From: Hippasteria phrygiana
Taxonomy: Eukaryota > Echinodermata > Asteroidea > Valvatida > Goniasteridae
Direction: 5' to 3'
Length of the DNA: 64,000 bases
NCBI GenBank assembly: GCA_037893225.1
Contig: JAZGUH010000057.1
Span: 124,001-188,000 of the forward strand
Shown here: piece by piece, positions 51,740 to 64,000 of the stretch
Layout: every line of letters starts with the position of its first letter
How positions within the stretch are numbered: the stretch's first letter is position 1
Program-made: the position numbers and the translations under genes
The notes under the pieces: generated by a model
Database searches by the model: none
What the model was told of the DNA's origin: nothing
Seen by the model: only the letters and a program-made list of their open reading frames with translations

Positions 51740-54700
51740 CTCGGACCTACGAGAATTCACGAGGTTTTTGCGAGCGTTCGGTAGTGCCTCTAGAGAATAG
51801 ATGGGAAGCCCATTTTCGCTGCAGTTTCCGGCCAACATGAAGTTGTGAGTAAACATTTATTTATTTCTGCATCGAATAATACAATTTTTAAAAAATTAAT
51901 TCGTTGTGAAGGCTGTTTACTAGGCTTGTAAAATGAGGTATGAAAACTATAGTTTTTTAAACTACCTGCACGTTTTTGGTGATCCTGACTGTTTCAAGAT
52001 ATTCTGAGATGAAATTTGTCGTTTGCTGGACACTTGAAGAGTTATGCTTTCGATCTGTACTATTTCCATGTCTGCAGGTTCAACGAGCGATTTTTATTTC
52101 GATGCTAAATGCTGGCGAAATTTACAAACTCACACGGGGAAATGTCTGATGTCAATGACGTCACTGTACGTACGTACGTGGGTGCTTATTGCGCGTATAT
52201 GCAGCGAGAGAAAGGCATGTCGACAATAGGTTCCTGTCCCGTTTCACATGATGTGGCATACATGTTCATGAAATGCAAATTTGGCTGTGTTATAAAAACA
52301 TTTATAATGTTTTTGTTTTTTTAATGTTTCAGAGTTTCTCGGCCTACTGTGAACTGGGTAACAGGACAACTCGTACCTTGGCCAACTCGCACCTTGGACA
52401 ACTCGTACCCTGTTTTAAACATGGGTTTCGATGTGTTTTCATAATTCCAAGGAATTGCCCATCACTTAAAGACTTATTTTACTCTCGAAATGTGTTTAAA
52501 ATTTAACAAATGACAAAAAGTGTGCTGTCATTGAAGTCCAGTGTGTATGTACGAGTCCATGTATTATAGAAAGATTTTTAGAAATGTTGAAACGACTCCG
52601 GTTTTGTTGAAACGCATGTACATCAGGCATGCAACTTTTTATCGGATCAGCTGATTCCTCGTTTTTCACTTCACACTGATGGTATGCCATTGAAAATTGA
52701 AAAACACAAACTCTTGTAAAGATTGGAATTTCCTCATTTGTTTGTGAGGTTGCATGCCTGGTACATGTACATGTATTCTTTTTTATTGGACATTCCACTG
52801 CACAAAAGTCTTCTTTTATTTCTAAAGACCCTAGTTTTTGCAATTTTGAATCAAATCTTTTGGTAGAAAATGCAGTTTACTTGGACATTTTTCAGCAATG
52901 CCATATGCCTCTAAATGTTTTGTGGTTAATTAATTTCCCTCAAATCTTAACACCCAAACCTTGCAAAATGTTATGTATTGAAGAACAGTTACCTATTATC
53001 TATTGGTGTTTGATTTTATTGGTAGTTTATAATGTTTACTCTTGTAAACACATTTTCATGTCTTTCGACTTAATGTAAAAAGTGTGAAAATGTCATTTCT
53101 GCAATGTCTTGTGCCCTTCTTTGAAATATTATTAATGTTTAAAGGTCTTTCAGTTCCTTGTATACAAAACATTTGTAGCTGCTTGTGAAAATAAAATAAA
53201 AGTGAAAATGGTACACAGGTTTTAGTTGTATTCATTAAAGCATCATTTTCTGTTATTTATTATTAATGTCATCCATGATCTACAACATCATGAAGGTTAT
53301 AGGAAAAATGATAGGGTATCTCCCTCCCCTCCCCCCCCCCCCCTTTTTTACAGGAAATAGCATTGTGGGTAGCCTATATTTACATTTTACAATACTTGTT
53401 TTGGCCAAACCCGTCAAAGAAAAAAGTGGTTTCCCTTTTTGTTTTTAATCAGTTTGAGCCAAAACTAAATGAAAAGGAAAATCATCAATAGACAACTTTT
53501 TATTGGCACACAATAATTTCGATTTACTACCCCATTTTCAATTCCAGGCTGTAGAACTTAGGTTGTGGATATATTACATTTGTCATTGAAAAAAAAATAG
53601 ACAAAAATGACAAAAAAACAGCCTGGCAATCTTTATGATGTGTTTATAATACATCATTTTACATGTACTTTCCCTATTCCGAGAAGACATGTGCATTACG
53701 CAACGATTTTATTTTCTAGTCTGGCGCCTTTACTCCACCTTCACACTTTATTATAAGCCTGTATGTGGAGCAGGGTACCTGACACATGAAAGCGCCCCTG
53801 TGTTAAATGTAGCGGTGCCTGATTGGTCAAGATGCAAAGTCGTTTGGGGATATGACCAATGAGGACAGCACACTCATGCCATCCACGTGCTTGCAAAGCT
53901 GCGTTGTTTTCCTAATCTGGGCATACGAAATGGACATCATTTTTTAGTGATCCTGACTGTTTCGAATAATCAAGAGAACCGTATTTATAAAGATAGGTAA
54001 CTTAATATGATAGCTTGTCTCCAACCCGTCAGATTCTTCTGCCCAACTTCGTTTAGTTTAGAAAAATGAAATTTTTCACCGACCGTAAATTCACTACAAC
54101 AACGGTCACATTTTCGTTCATATATTTCACAAAATGGACGTTTAAAATTTGAATAATCTCACTAAACAATAAGGCTATACCATTTCCAGCCTGTCTTTTA
54201 ATTAAAATCTTACTTTTAAAGACACGTTAACTGGAAAATTTCGAAAATGTGATCTCCAATCTCATGAATATGCATTTACCGAGCGTTTTATGCATAGGCT
54301 GCAAATAAACGAAAGCACTTTTCAGCACGCTGCGCGCTGACTGCATTCATTTGGATGTATCTTGTTCGTATCTTGCTTGTAAACTTAGGTCGATAAAAAG
54401 CTTCAGGCTTATTTTGACCCGTCACTTCAATAACAAAATTATCATGCTACTAAAAGAGGGGTAGTGGCTGCAGACAGTTCTTTAGCAGCGAAAAAAAAAA
54501 AATTAATCTAGAACTTAGAAGTACATTTTGTTTAACAGTTGATAGATGGAGCTGAAACAACTTCACTTGGTCGCAATTCCAATGGCACTTGTCAACAACT
54601 CGCTGTGTAAAACAATACTTCCGCACATCAAGTCTACATGTAATGTATAGTCAACATGTACAGTACATACATTACATGTAGGCCTACAGTACATCCGATC

Positions 54701-55552
54701 CATGTACTCGGTATGTGAATTGTTCATGTCATAAAAAGTAATAAGCGAATAATTCGTGCAAAACAGGTGAAAATTAGGGTTGTTTGAATATTTGTCGGGG
54801 TGTTTATTTCTTTGTTTCTTCGGTAGTCATCTTTATCATAGTGATGTGGGGATCTGTGCGCCAGTGGCGTAAACACGGAGAAGGAGTTCAGGGGCCCGCC
54901 GATTTGTATTTGTTTTTGCTTCGTAAATTTTAAAAAGGGGAAATTGTACACAAAGTGATGTTTCAAATTTCAAGCGGTGTTTGGGGCGGGGGTATCCCCC
55001 GTTGCGAAAAAGTTCAAGATGCAGTACTTTGTTGACAAATTCAATAATCATCCCCACTTTTCGACACGGATTTACTCGCCACTGGTGAAATCTCATTTCA
55101 TTGGCGTATATTATTTATTGGTAATAACTGTTATTATTGTGTTTATTATTTGATAGTGTTGAAATATCTCTTATAATGTAACTTTCCATAAAGTCCTGCA
55201 ATCAAATGTAACACAAGGTCGTGGACTCAATCATCATTGCACGCACAGCCGATTCTATTCGAAATTTATTTCGATACATAGGCCTACAACTTTATTTTTG
55301 TATAGGAAGCGGCTGGTGCATTATTTATTTTACAATTATAAATACAGATTTACGTATTTACTTATTTTCGTTTGGTTCTGTCATGGTACATTTTAGCGTT
55401 TGGCCGGCGGGTGGGGTGTCACGGACTATGTTCGACTGTAGGCCTATCGTATATTTTTGGTGGCACAAACACATACAAAATACTTGTACATGCAGTATGT
55501 ATCATAACTACAGGATCATGCATGCAGCAGTCATTGCAATTGTAATCTGATC
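51740..55552. other. Interior of the TTAA element, no gene recognised
   Basis: AT-rich. TGATCCTGACTGTTTC occurs at 51980 and 53948, and ACATGTA words cluster near 54630-54690. I see no transposase DDE/D motifs and no second Cys-rich frame. Confidence 0.35.
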
Positions 55553-55630
55553 TGGCGCGCGCGCCCTGTGGGTCAGCGCGCGCGCGCCCTGTAGGTCAGC
55601 GCGCGCGCGCCCTGTAGGTCAGCGCGCGGT
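55553..55630. repeat. GC-rich subterminal tandem repeat, 3 copies
   Basis: GCGCGCGCGCCCTGTAGGTCA (first copy with GTGGGTCA) is repeated three times, about 23 bases per unit, 100 bases inside the right TIR of the TTAA element. Subterminal repeats of this sort often bind transposase. That role is inference. Confidence 0.75.
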
Positions 55631-56459
55631 CGTGGGGTATTATTTGCAGTTACTGGGTTCATCTGCGTTCATCAGTTCGGGATTCAGTGTACAGCCGCAA
55701 GCCTGCTATGATCGTGACGACACAGCCCCTTTAAGTTTCAAGCAAGGCTTTTCTCGATTCAAGGTCATTAAATATTAAGTAATAATTACACTAAGTGGTA
55801 AAACTGGTTGAGAATATTCCCCACTGTTACTTTGTGTTAACAACAAAAGGAAAACAAGAGAAAACACCGCAGAAAACTAAACTGAAACTGAAGACCTAAA
55901 AAACAACACAATACTGACTCACCGTGACTCAGCACTTTTTAACAGAACTTTTAATCCATGTTTGTGTTGGAAACAGTTTTTCAGAACTTTAAATTCAAAC
56001 TTTTTTTAAATTCACTACACCCTACTGTGCATACGCATGGCTGGTCATAACAATGGAAAAGGACCGGTATGTCTGCTGCCACCGGCGTCTCCAAAGTTTC
56101 CCATTGGCACATGTCATTCTCAGCTGGCGGATGTAATTTCAAATCGGCAAGATTAAAAAATGTACATGATCAAATCCAAGTATTACATGTAAATCCGGGT
56201 TTCTCTAGCAGTTAAAGAATAGCAATATGGAACTGAGTAAATGGTGAACGCATGCATGTACAATGTAATTTTGTAGAAAGTTTGAAAAGAAGGATATACT
56301 TACTGCCTTCAGTTATCACTGTGACTGTCCAGCAACAGCAAGCAATCAGTATTTCTGAAACCTCACCTCTATCAAAACGAGTGTTGCTGGTTACTCTGCG
56401 TGTACATTCTGATGCTGGGACTATATTACTAAGGAGTGGCCTCTAATAGTTTCGTAAAG

Positions 56460-57110
56460 AATGACAATAGCTTACCTAGTAAGAATTGGTCACGGTGTTT
56501 ACCATATGAAAGCAGGCAAATGCAACAAGGTCAGGAAGATATTATTGTGTAGCACTGATGCATGAATACTGATCGACCTTGCAAGCCTGGAGACTCCGGG
56601 TTTTGGTAAAACGTAAACAACCATGAGAAAGCAAAATTATTTTCTGTGCTGAAAAAAGTTGTCTGTATAGAGGAATTTCACATTAGCCCCGTCTGCGCAC
56701 TTCCGGGTTGAACGCGAGAATGTCTGTGCTAAACAAAACAACGCTATTCAACACATTCATTCATGCATGAATGAATCACGCTATAAAAGGCAGCTCGACC
56801 ACGATCAGCATACCAAGTTGTTTACTGTGGCATTGAGATCCTCGCTTTCAAACTAGTGCGCAGATCGGTGTTATTTTCGTCAATTCGGAATTCCTCTATA
56901 TCAACAATGCATGTACGACCCTTTGCCTGTAGTAGCTTTGATTGATGATCATTTGTTGCATTTTTTTTAAAAATAAAGATCATGTTTTCAGCAAAAGATC
57001 AAAATGTTTTTGTCAAACCTAATGGCTACTCAAACTTAATAATGTATTGTATGTATTGCTAATCCTGCTCCATTGATTTTGCACAAATTTTAGCTTAACA
57101 TCTCTTTGTA
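56460..57110. repeat. Repeat pair member 2, with insert
   Basis: Matches 44856-45290 in the same orientation (GCACTGATGCATGAATAC, GTAGTAGCTTTGATTGATGA, TACTCAAACTTAATAAT). The element at 56665-56900 interrupts it. Confidence 0.6.
56665..56900. mobile_element. TATAGAGGAATT TIR element (236 bp)
   Basis: Starts TATAGAGGAATTTC and ends GGAATTCCTCTATA. It interrupts the repeat copy at 56460-57110 relative to the uninterrupted copy at 44856-45290. No TSD is clear. The interior has TTCATTCATGCATGAATGAA, a palindrome. Confidence 0.65.
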
Positions 57111-58186
57111 CAAACCGTTAGTTTAAACATGGCTGAAAGGTTTTGTTAACGCGTCGAAGCCAGTTGTTCTGAGCCGATACTCAATGGTTAACTGCTTCTT
57201 ATGGGGTCCCTTTTTATTTCTATGGATCTCACATTTTGTTCGCCCTGAAGGAGGGTCGGTCGGTCGAAACAAAAATAAATCTGGCTACGCTAAAAAAGAA
57301 TTACGTATTGAACGCGCATCAGGCTAAATGAAATTATACAAAGTGTTCAATGTATGTCTGTCTTGTCCTGTATTAACTTGTCTTTCCATGATTTTTAAAT
57401 AAATGAAAAAAATTGCAACTTCTGGCATAATTGAAATGAAGAAAATATAAATCTTCTTTGCCAACCGTAAAAATACAAATGTGCACAAGTCAAACATGAT
57501 TTAATAATCCAGTTGTGCTATAAATATCTGTTTCCCATGCTGGAGCACACTTTTTGTGCATGAATTTCAATAAATTTAAAAACAAACCCAAACCCCAAAC
57601 CCCAATTTTGGCAACAAAGTTAAATGAAATGAAAAAAATATAAACCATCTTAAAAGGGAAATCGAGAATTTTGATTAATTACCTGACTTTGGTTTTCATT
57701 CAGTTTTAAAAATAGTTATAAATTATGTTACTTGTAATTTCAGTTATGTGTTGAAGAAAAATAAATTGCTTTAAGGACTTGAACAAGTTGAATACACGTT
57801 GGCCCGATTTTGTGCTGGGCCATTAGTGCACTGCTTTATACAGTGTCTGATGTTTATGTCCATGTACTAGACCGTGGGGCGTCCGTTCGTATCGTTCAGC
57901 CTTGTTCTCTTCGGTAGAGGGGGGACACAATATAACTCTCTAAAGCAAGTTAACAATACAATAGTTATTATTTTTGTTGATCCCGCATTCATAGGTCTCG
58001 CATGTTATGTAATTTTGATGATAAAAAGTATCTATTTTGTGCGAAATAATATCATACAGAATCAGTCGTGCGTGTGTTTGTCCAATGAAATCGGGTTTCT
58101 CGTACCTCGCGATCTTTGTCACTTTTGGCTTGGCGTTCATTAGATACTAAATTTCATGCGCAAATAGAAAGCGATTTTGTAGCCAA
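57111..58186. other. Non-coding stretch, nothing recognised
   Basis: No gene or RNA is recognised. Frames at 57874-58143 lack features. Confidence 0.3.
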
Positions 58187-58373
58187 TGAAAATGGCTGTT
58201 ATGGCCACACGCGGGACGTCAAAACCAGTGGCAACGTAAACAAAACGACCGCCATGACGGTTTTCATCGCAAATGCTCAGTACTAAATTCCAACGATTCT
58301 ACAAACAGAAACGGGCTCTGCTTACTTGGAAAGCAGAAACAAGAAGCAAACCTAAACCTTGTCAGCTGCGGGT
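58187..58373 (+). other. Possible 5' exon upstream of the 59.66-60.15 kb exon
   Basis: Begins with a ~60-base module (AATGGCTGTTATGGCCACAC, GGGACGTCAAAACCAGTGGC) that recurs twice at 59740-59862 in the downstream exon. It ends at a donor-like CTGCGG|GTAAGC. It could be a non-coding first exon. It could equally be a repeat. Confidence 0.3.
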
Positions 58374-59661
58374 AAGCATAGAGTTTATTTATTTTTTATT
58401 TTCAAACGAGTACTAGCCCCACATTATAGTCATGTTGTTGGTTTTCCCTAACGTCGTGAACGTGGCAAACAGTACGTAGGCCTAACGTTAGCGTTAGGCC
58501 CTTGCATTATACCCTAACTTTACTCATGCAATGTTGCCAAACTTCTTTGTTGACAAAAACATCAAATTCATTCAGTGAAATACTGGTACTTTTACCTTAT
58601 ATTGCTTGCTATTTAACCTCTGTGAACAACTTAGGTGTCATGAAATTTATTCCGAAATAAAAAACCGCGGTGTCCGGAAATTGGGCACAAAATCTGCCGA
58701 GTCGCCTGAACCATCATGCCGACCATGCTAACGTGGCGCACTTGAATTGAATACATCTCGGAAAATTCCAATTTAACATTGAAGAATTTCTTTAAAGTTG
58801 ATAAATTCTGATAAACCATTAGGCCTATTATCTCTAACGTTAGTCTCTATACTTACAATGTTACATAGGCTACCCATTACCCAGCTGCAAGTTTGTCAGA
58901 AAATTGTTTTCTTATAATATTTTGGGGGGCATTTTTAAAGGGTTCATTGTGCACTTAAAAATATATTCGGAAAAATCACGCTGAAATAAATTTCTCTTCT
59001 AACTTTGTAACGGGTAGGCCCCCTAGATAAACTCGCAATTTATGAACGGGAGTGTTTAGAACTTGAACTTTGAAGTTTCACTTTCTGTGAAATTCAATTT
59101 TCAGTTAAAACTTTTGCTCCAGCTAGGCGCTACAAGCGCTTTTTGCAATACAATTTTATTTATTTCTTTAAAATATGAAGCTTGACTACAGGCATTCATT
59201 TTGGTTTCACTAATTATACACATTTTGTTATGAATAAGATAATTTATATCTTAATTATATCATATTCATGCAAACTGTTTTATTGGGTTCACCACCCATA
59301 GGGAACCCCTGGCCAATTTTTGAACTGGCAAATGCACGAAGTTCCGAAAAAAACCTGAATTTATTCCCCAACCTGTCTGGGTGGGTTTTTTTCAGGCTGT
59401 TACTATACATGTATACTGCAAACAGCTTTGTTGAAAATCAGCTTTGTTGGGAATAGAATGTTGAAAAGAATTTACACACTAATGTTATTATATTGTCTTG
59501 CATCGGTGTTATGTTTATTTAAATAAGGGTTTGCATTTCTATTAATTTACCCTTCAGATAATAAGAACGGTTGACCTGTTGGCTGATATTTTTGGGCCGA
59601 AATATACATTTAATAAACATTTCAGTTTTAATGTGTTGTGTGTATTTCCTTTGTTTTACAG

Positions 59662-60154
59662 ATCAGATATCAACGCCGGTGCACGGACAAGAGAGCGCTT
59701 CAGACACTGAGCCTGCTGAACAAACAGATTTTGTAGCTGATGAACATGGCTGTTATTACCACATGTGGGACGTCGAAACCAGTGGTAACGTCAAAACAAT
59801 GAACATAGCTGTTTTATTACTACCCATGGAACATCGAAACCAGTGGCAACGTCCAAAAAATCGTCTTAAGTCAATATGGCCGATACTCGTAACAAAAATG
59901 AAACAGAGTCCACCAAATTAAAATGCTATGCACATTTATCTGAAGTTTATGAAGACATCAAACCAATAACTGAGACATCGTGGACAAAGTTTTTAGAAAG
60001 TGTACAAATTTGGAAGGATTTGGGTGGGAAATCGGCTGACATAACAAGGTGTTTCGTAGCAGATTATGATGGCAGTGACGGTATACTACCTGGTTCCAGA
60101 CTCGCGATGCCTAAGAAATACGCCTTAAACTGTACACAAGAAACAAACGTTGAG
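59662..60154 (+). CDS. Coding exon of unknown protein
   Basis: TTTGTTTTACAG (acceptor) to AACGTTGAG|GTACAC (donor). The first ATG with a long frame is at 59876 and gives 93 residues before the donor: MADTRNKNETEST, then CYAHLSEVYEDIKPITETSW, TKFLESVQIWKDLGGKSADI and TRCFVADYDG. The W-x-K-x-x-x-x-x-x-x-W-x-x-L-G-G pattern recalls N-terminal segments of large, poorly characterised invertebrate protein families. I cannot name it. An upstream frame in the same exon (59662-59918) reads SASDTEPAEQTDFVADEHGC and overlaps it, so the 5' part may be UTR. Two 60-base repeats fill 59740-59862. Protein-coding status is likely but not certain. Confidence 0.42.
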
Positions 60155-60665
60155 GTACACATTTTTCGGTGGGAAAACTTTAATTCTGTTAATAGTCCAA
60201 TCCAGGATAGCAATCCACAATGTAACAAACTTTGTTGAGAACAAGTTGGAAACTGGCTTTTTCATATTTTCAAGATTACGGTACATGTAGCTCGATTACC
60301 ATATTTTCAAGTTACATTTTTAAAGGTGTAATGGTAGATGTGTATTGCCTAAGAGATTTGGTTTTTAAATTGTTTAGATAACAATTTTAAGCTTAAAAAT
60401 AAAAGCAAAATAGGCACTTTGAAAAAACAATCTTGAAATAAGGTAATGTTACAATTCGGATGTGTTGATAGAATTTGTTCAATCAAATCCGCCTTACAAA
60501 ATACTTTTTAAACTGTCAACAAGAAACAAACGTTGAGGTACGCATTTTATCAGTGGATAATAAAACATTGACCCTGTTAATTGTCCAGTCCAGGATAGCA
60601 ATCCACATTCAACAATGTAACAAACTTTGTAGAGAACAAGTTGCTAACTGTGGCTTTATATAATT
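60103..60665 (+). repeat. Local duplication of exon 3' end and following intron
   Basis: 60117-60275 and 60487-60665 share AATAC(GC)TT, AACTGT, CAAGAAACAAACGTTGAGGTAC, AATAGTCCA/AATTGTCCAG, CCAGGATAGCAATCCACA and CAATGTAACAAACTTTG. The donor GAG|GTAC is kept in both copies, so the second copy might act as an alternative exon. Confidence 0.75.
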
Positions 60666-60820
60666 ATAAATCAGCTATAAATAATGGATAGACATGAAGA
60701 GAATATGCTATTGGAATGAAAAGAAAATTAAGGTATTTGCACCTAATGAGAAATTGTTGTGATTTGCGTCATTGTAATATTAACTCAAATATAAGGGTTA
60801 GCCCTTCCAGCTGACTGCAT

Positions 60821-60905
60821 GCGATATAGCCTAGGGATCAAATTTGCCAGTGATCCCATCTGCACAAGAGTGGAAGGTTGTGGGTTCGAATTCCACCCAA
60901 ATAGT
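60821..60905 (+). repeat. tRNA-like SINE head candidate
   Basis: TAGCCTAGGGATC (A box-like) is followed 50 bases on by GTGGGTTCGAATTCCAC (B box within a perfect T-stem). The rest does not fold as a tRNA. Weak call. Confidence 0.4.
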
Positions 60906-63124
60906 ATGTGATTTTTTATACCTCACATAGACTGAATTGAAATAACAGAATGATATTAGGACACACAGGGCTCTGTTTTTTCATCAGATTGGAAATGTTT
61001 TCAATTTGATTTCCAAAATGTCAAAGGAATGCTTCTTACAAAGACTACATGTAAACTACAAAAACTGCACGTACATGTATACTGTTTATACAATGTAATT
61101 ATTCTTTTGTGTCGGGTTGAAACATGACAAGTAATACAACTGAGGTAATGTTACCATTGTGATGTCGTTCACCTTTTTGAGGGTTGTGTTGATTTCTTTA
61201 GACCTTATAAGAAATTTTTCATAACTTGCAAATAAATATTATCCATGCTTTTTGAAAAAAATAGCATTTTTTTCAATGAACACATTTTCTTCAACAGATA
61301 ACATTACAAAATGTTTTTATGAATTTTTGCAACCCTCTGTTTTTTTAACCTAAAAATGTTCGCACACTCGGAGAATTGTGTGGATCAAACTTTTAGACAT
61401 GGCATTTGCCATAAAGTCTAAAACTTGTAATAAGTGATCCTATTGATTTATCTTCACAGGTAATTCTATAGAATTGTAAATCAAGTGGCATGTTTGAATT
61501 AATTTTGTTCATAGTGAATTTTACTGAAAGCATGGATAACACAAGGAAACGCATGGAAATACTTGAAGCAAATACTTGTGCATGCACATGTTTTGAAATT
61601 CCTAATCCGTATACGTGTATCTACTTATTGGCAAATGTTGAGGACCCCCCCCCCCCCCCCCCCCCGAGATGTTATCTTTTTTAGTTCAATGCATACAAAT
61701 AGTTTTTACATGCGTTAAGCCAACAATATTTCATTTTACATTAACCTCAGTGAACTTAAAAATGACCTAATAAAATATATGAAGCAAAATCACATATTAC
61801 ACCTTTTCAAACCCACATACATGTAGTTTGTGTACTCCAGCTTTATCGTCAAAAAAAATGTGGGGATTATAATGCCTGAACAAAACATTTTCATTAAATT
61901 TCAATAAGTCGAACCATATTTGACGAAAATTAATCTGGTAAAAATAATAGAATACCTATAAAATCTTTGAAAATAACAATTCACATAGCTGTGTTTACTA
62001 TATAAAACAAATTAATAATTTCCTTGAACATAAAAAGGAAATTCCCATCGTATCATAATATTTGAGGCACAATATACTGAGCTTGATATATTTTTTCAAT
62101 ATATTTTTGGTCAAGCGAGGGCGCTGTTTTTCTTATGTTTTTCTTTAAAGTGAAAAATGTGAAGATTTTTTCGGGAATTACACATTAATGTGCAATTTTT
62201 GAGCGTGGGATCAAGTGAATCCTTGATTATACACATGTTATCTACCATTTGAGCCATATTGTGTGCCCCCCCCCCCCCCCCCCCCCCAAGCGTTGGAGAA
62301 CAGAAATCGCTTTCTGAAAGGATTTCAGGCCCATGCCCTACAGTCTATACGTAGTACAGATAAGTTGTGCACAACAAGCTTGGCATAAAAAAAATGTTCG
62401 TGCCGCTGTGGATACATGAGGTACATGTACATGTAGGTAATATTGCACATTATCTTTCAGCATTTTCTCCACGAAGTTGGAAAACATTTTCTTTTTCTAT
62501 TTCTTTTCCAAAAATAGGGTCGATCGGAAATGAGAACCAAAGGGACGCCCTTATAGGCGCAGGCACAAAATATAATGAAGTTCCACGGCGGGTCGTGGTC
62601 GCAGTTTATGGACCCGGCCGCCTTCGGCTCGGTCCATTAGCAGCAGCCACGCCTCTCCCCTGTAATGATTTTGTAAGAAATGGTATTGTGGATCCCGGGG
62701 CCGGGGAAACCTAAAGGGACTGGTCTCATTTATCCCAGGGCTCCAGCCAGCACCTTTTATCCCACAGAAATATTTATTAGCCTCGCGCAAGGATGAGCGG
62801 TTACCCAGACGCAAGGGGGACAATTAATGAACGGCGGACTAAGCCTAGGGGCAGATCGTTTGGTGGAGATATACCACTGTTGGTGATTGAGTTATTATCC
62901 TAATGTAATAAAGCAATCTACTTGGTCCTAATAAACCTCACAGTGACAAATAATCCTCACAGTGACAAATGATTCCAAGGAATATTATGATTCTTCTTAT
63001 TCTTCTCTGATCAACAATCAACAATAATTATCCATCAATAAGTTATACAATAATTTCCAGTCGGGATAACCCTCACTTAGATAAACCTCTCGTGGTCAAG
63101 CACACCACTTAAATGATGAACTTT
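60906..63124. other. Non-coding stretch with poly-C tracts
   Basis: C runs at about 61646-61665 and 62267-62287. A short duplication (CCTCACAGTGACAAATAATC) lies at 62936-62975. The frames at 62367-62823 show no family features. No gene is called. Confidence 0.35.
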
Positions 63125-63245
63125 AGATATACAGTATAATAACGTATACAGTATAATCATCGCACAGTTAGGCAATATAAGCTTATACAATATAATCCTC
63201 ACACAGTTAGGCAACACGAGCTTATACAATATAATCCCCACACAC
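63125..63245. repeat. About 49-bp tandem repeat, 2.3 copies
   Basis: TATACAGTATAATCATCGC, then ACAGTTAGGCAATATAAGC, recurs as TATACAATATAATCCTCAC, ACAGTTAGGCAACACGAGC and partly again. Confidence 0.75.
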
Positions 63246-63383
63246 TAAATAATACAGAATAACGCAGAACTGACTAACAGGGCGATTATGGAGACCTATA
63301 ACAGGACCCTGTCAACCGAGTAGACCTCACTTATAAAAACCCTCACTATCTTAAACAGACATTAACCCTCGGATCAACTACGG

Positions 63384-63750
63384 CACTGCAGCGGAAGTAT
63401 TTGTTTAATTACTAAAACATCTTTGGGCCAATATTGTTTTAAAAAAATTGAACTCCAGACTGTGCAATCAAATTTAACACAGGGGTCACACGCACCGGAC
63501 ATGCCAGCACTGTGAAAGTAAGCCTCTCTGGCATGTGTTTGGCTAAGCCCCATTCAAATGTGTGTTATCTTATGCCTTTGTGGTCGGTATACACGAAGGG
63601 TTTCCCCCCTGGGCAAACCGCCTGAGCAATCAATAATTCTGTCATTGCCCACGTTTCTGAATGGCAATAAGATGCTGTCTGACTTAGAAATAGCATCAAG
63701 GTACTCCTGGCTGGCCTTACCCGTTATACAATAATACTTCCGCTGCAGTG
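63384..63750. mobile_element. CACTGCAGCGGAAGTATT TIR element (367 bp)
   Basis: CACTGCAGCGGAAGTATT at the left, AATACTTCCGCTGCAGTG at the right, an exact 18-base inverted pair. Flanking 8-mers do not match, so a TSD is not shown. No coding content. Confidence 0.65.
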
Positions 63751-64000
63751 TCCTTGTGTCATCGTGTATGTTTTTTTAGAAGTTGCTTCCAGGGTTAAGT
63801 TGTAATTAATAATCCCACAACCCTCAGTGTCTCAGTAATTACAGTATAGCTCAGATTAGCTCGGACTGGACTCCTCAGTGGTTTATGGTCAACCTCACGG
63901 GACACTCAGAACGCTACATTCGGTAAACCTCAACAGGGACAGCGAGCTCTGAGTCCAAAGGGTTGCACCCCCGCTACACAAGCAATTGTGGAAGTGCCGT
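63751..64000. other. Non-coding end of window
   Basis: Nothing recognised. Confidence 0.3.

Larger units (their letters stand above)
51091..55730. mobile_element. 4.64-kb TTAA-flanked element
   Basis: TTAA at 51087-51090 and 55731-55734. The ends are AGGGGCTGTGTCGTCGCG and the inverse AGGGGCTGTGTCGTCACG (17 of 18 matching). The interior holds a cysteine-rich open frame (51394-51735), long AT-rich non-coding sequence, a poly-C at 53332-53343 and a GC-rich tandem repeat just inside the right end. TTAA targets and AGGG-type ends are like the MITE at 260-859, although the TIRs differ further in. It may be a decayed larger member of a piggyBac/Kolobok-type family. No transposase catalytic core was recognised. 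Confidence 0.72.

Overview
The window looks like repeat-rich, intron-bearing DNA of a marine invertebrate animal. My guess is a deuterostome (echinoderm, hemichordate or lancelet), based on the GGCCTA and ACATGTA words, long G/C homopolymers, MITEs, and CR1/L2-type LINEs, one of them with a 2A-like motif. The species cannot be named from the sequence alone. There is no bacterial operon structure, rRNA, functional tRNA or CRISPR array. Most long open frames are simple-repeat or transposon sequence.

Host genes are sparse. The best is a minus-strand class C GPCR-type gene. Exon 1 (27356-27101: ATG, signal peptide, start of the ligand-binding domain) and exon 2 (22296-22123) join in phase across a 4.8 kb intron full of mobile elements. 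A plus-strand exon of unknown function lies at about 59.66-60.15 kb, with a local duplication of its 3' part.

The rest is nested transposons, several with boundaries that can be set from target-site duplications (TSDs). (1) 4473-5449 is a long-TIR element with a 9 bp TSD and a RecQ-like helicase fragment inside; 25248-25861 is its deleted relative. (2) 12638-17010 has about 400 bp TIRs and a 9 bp TSD, and carries a THAP-domain exon with one stop codon. (3) 28497-31849 is a 3.35 kb TIR element hit by a TTAA MITE, which was itself hit by a third MITE. (4) 40338-43238 is a MITE split by an internally deleted LINE (2A-like motif, endonuclease, C-terminal domain). (5) 51091-55730 is a 4.64 kb TTAA-flanked element holding a cysteine-rich open frame. 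(6) 1-1660 is a fold-back element with two MITEs inserted in it.

Other remnants are a LINE at 17.9-20.0 kb (one frameshift before YADD) with an antisense copy of its 3' tail at 7.4 kb, a LINE fragment at 37.5-38.1 kb, a mariner-like pseudogene at 23.0-23.9 kb, a second RecQ-like fragment at 11.4-11.9 kb, tRNA-derived SINE-like units near 48-49 kb, and several minisatellites. The best candidate for something undescribed is the pair of 9 bp TSD long-TIR elements that hold helicase and THAP gene pieces. They look like Mutator-type gene-capturing elements in an animal, or deleted copies of autonomous elements that normally encode those domains.
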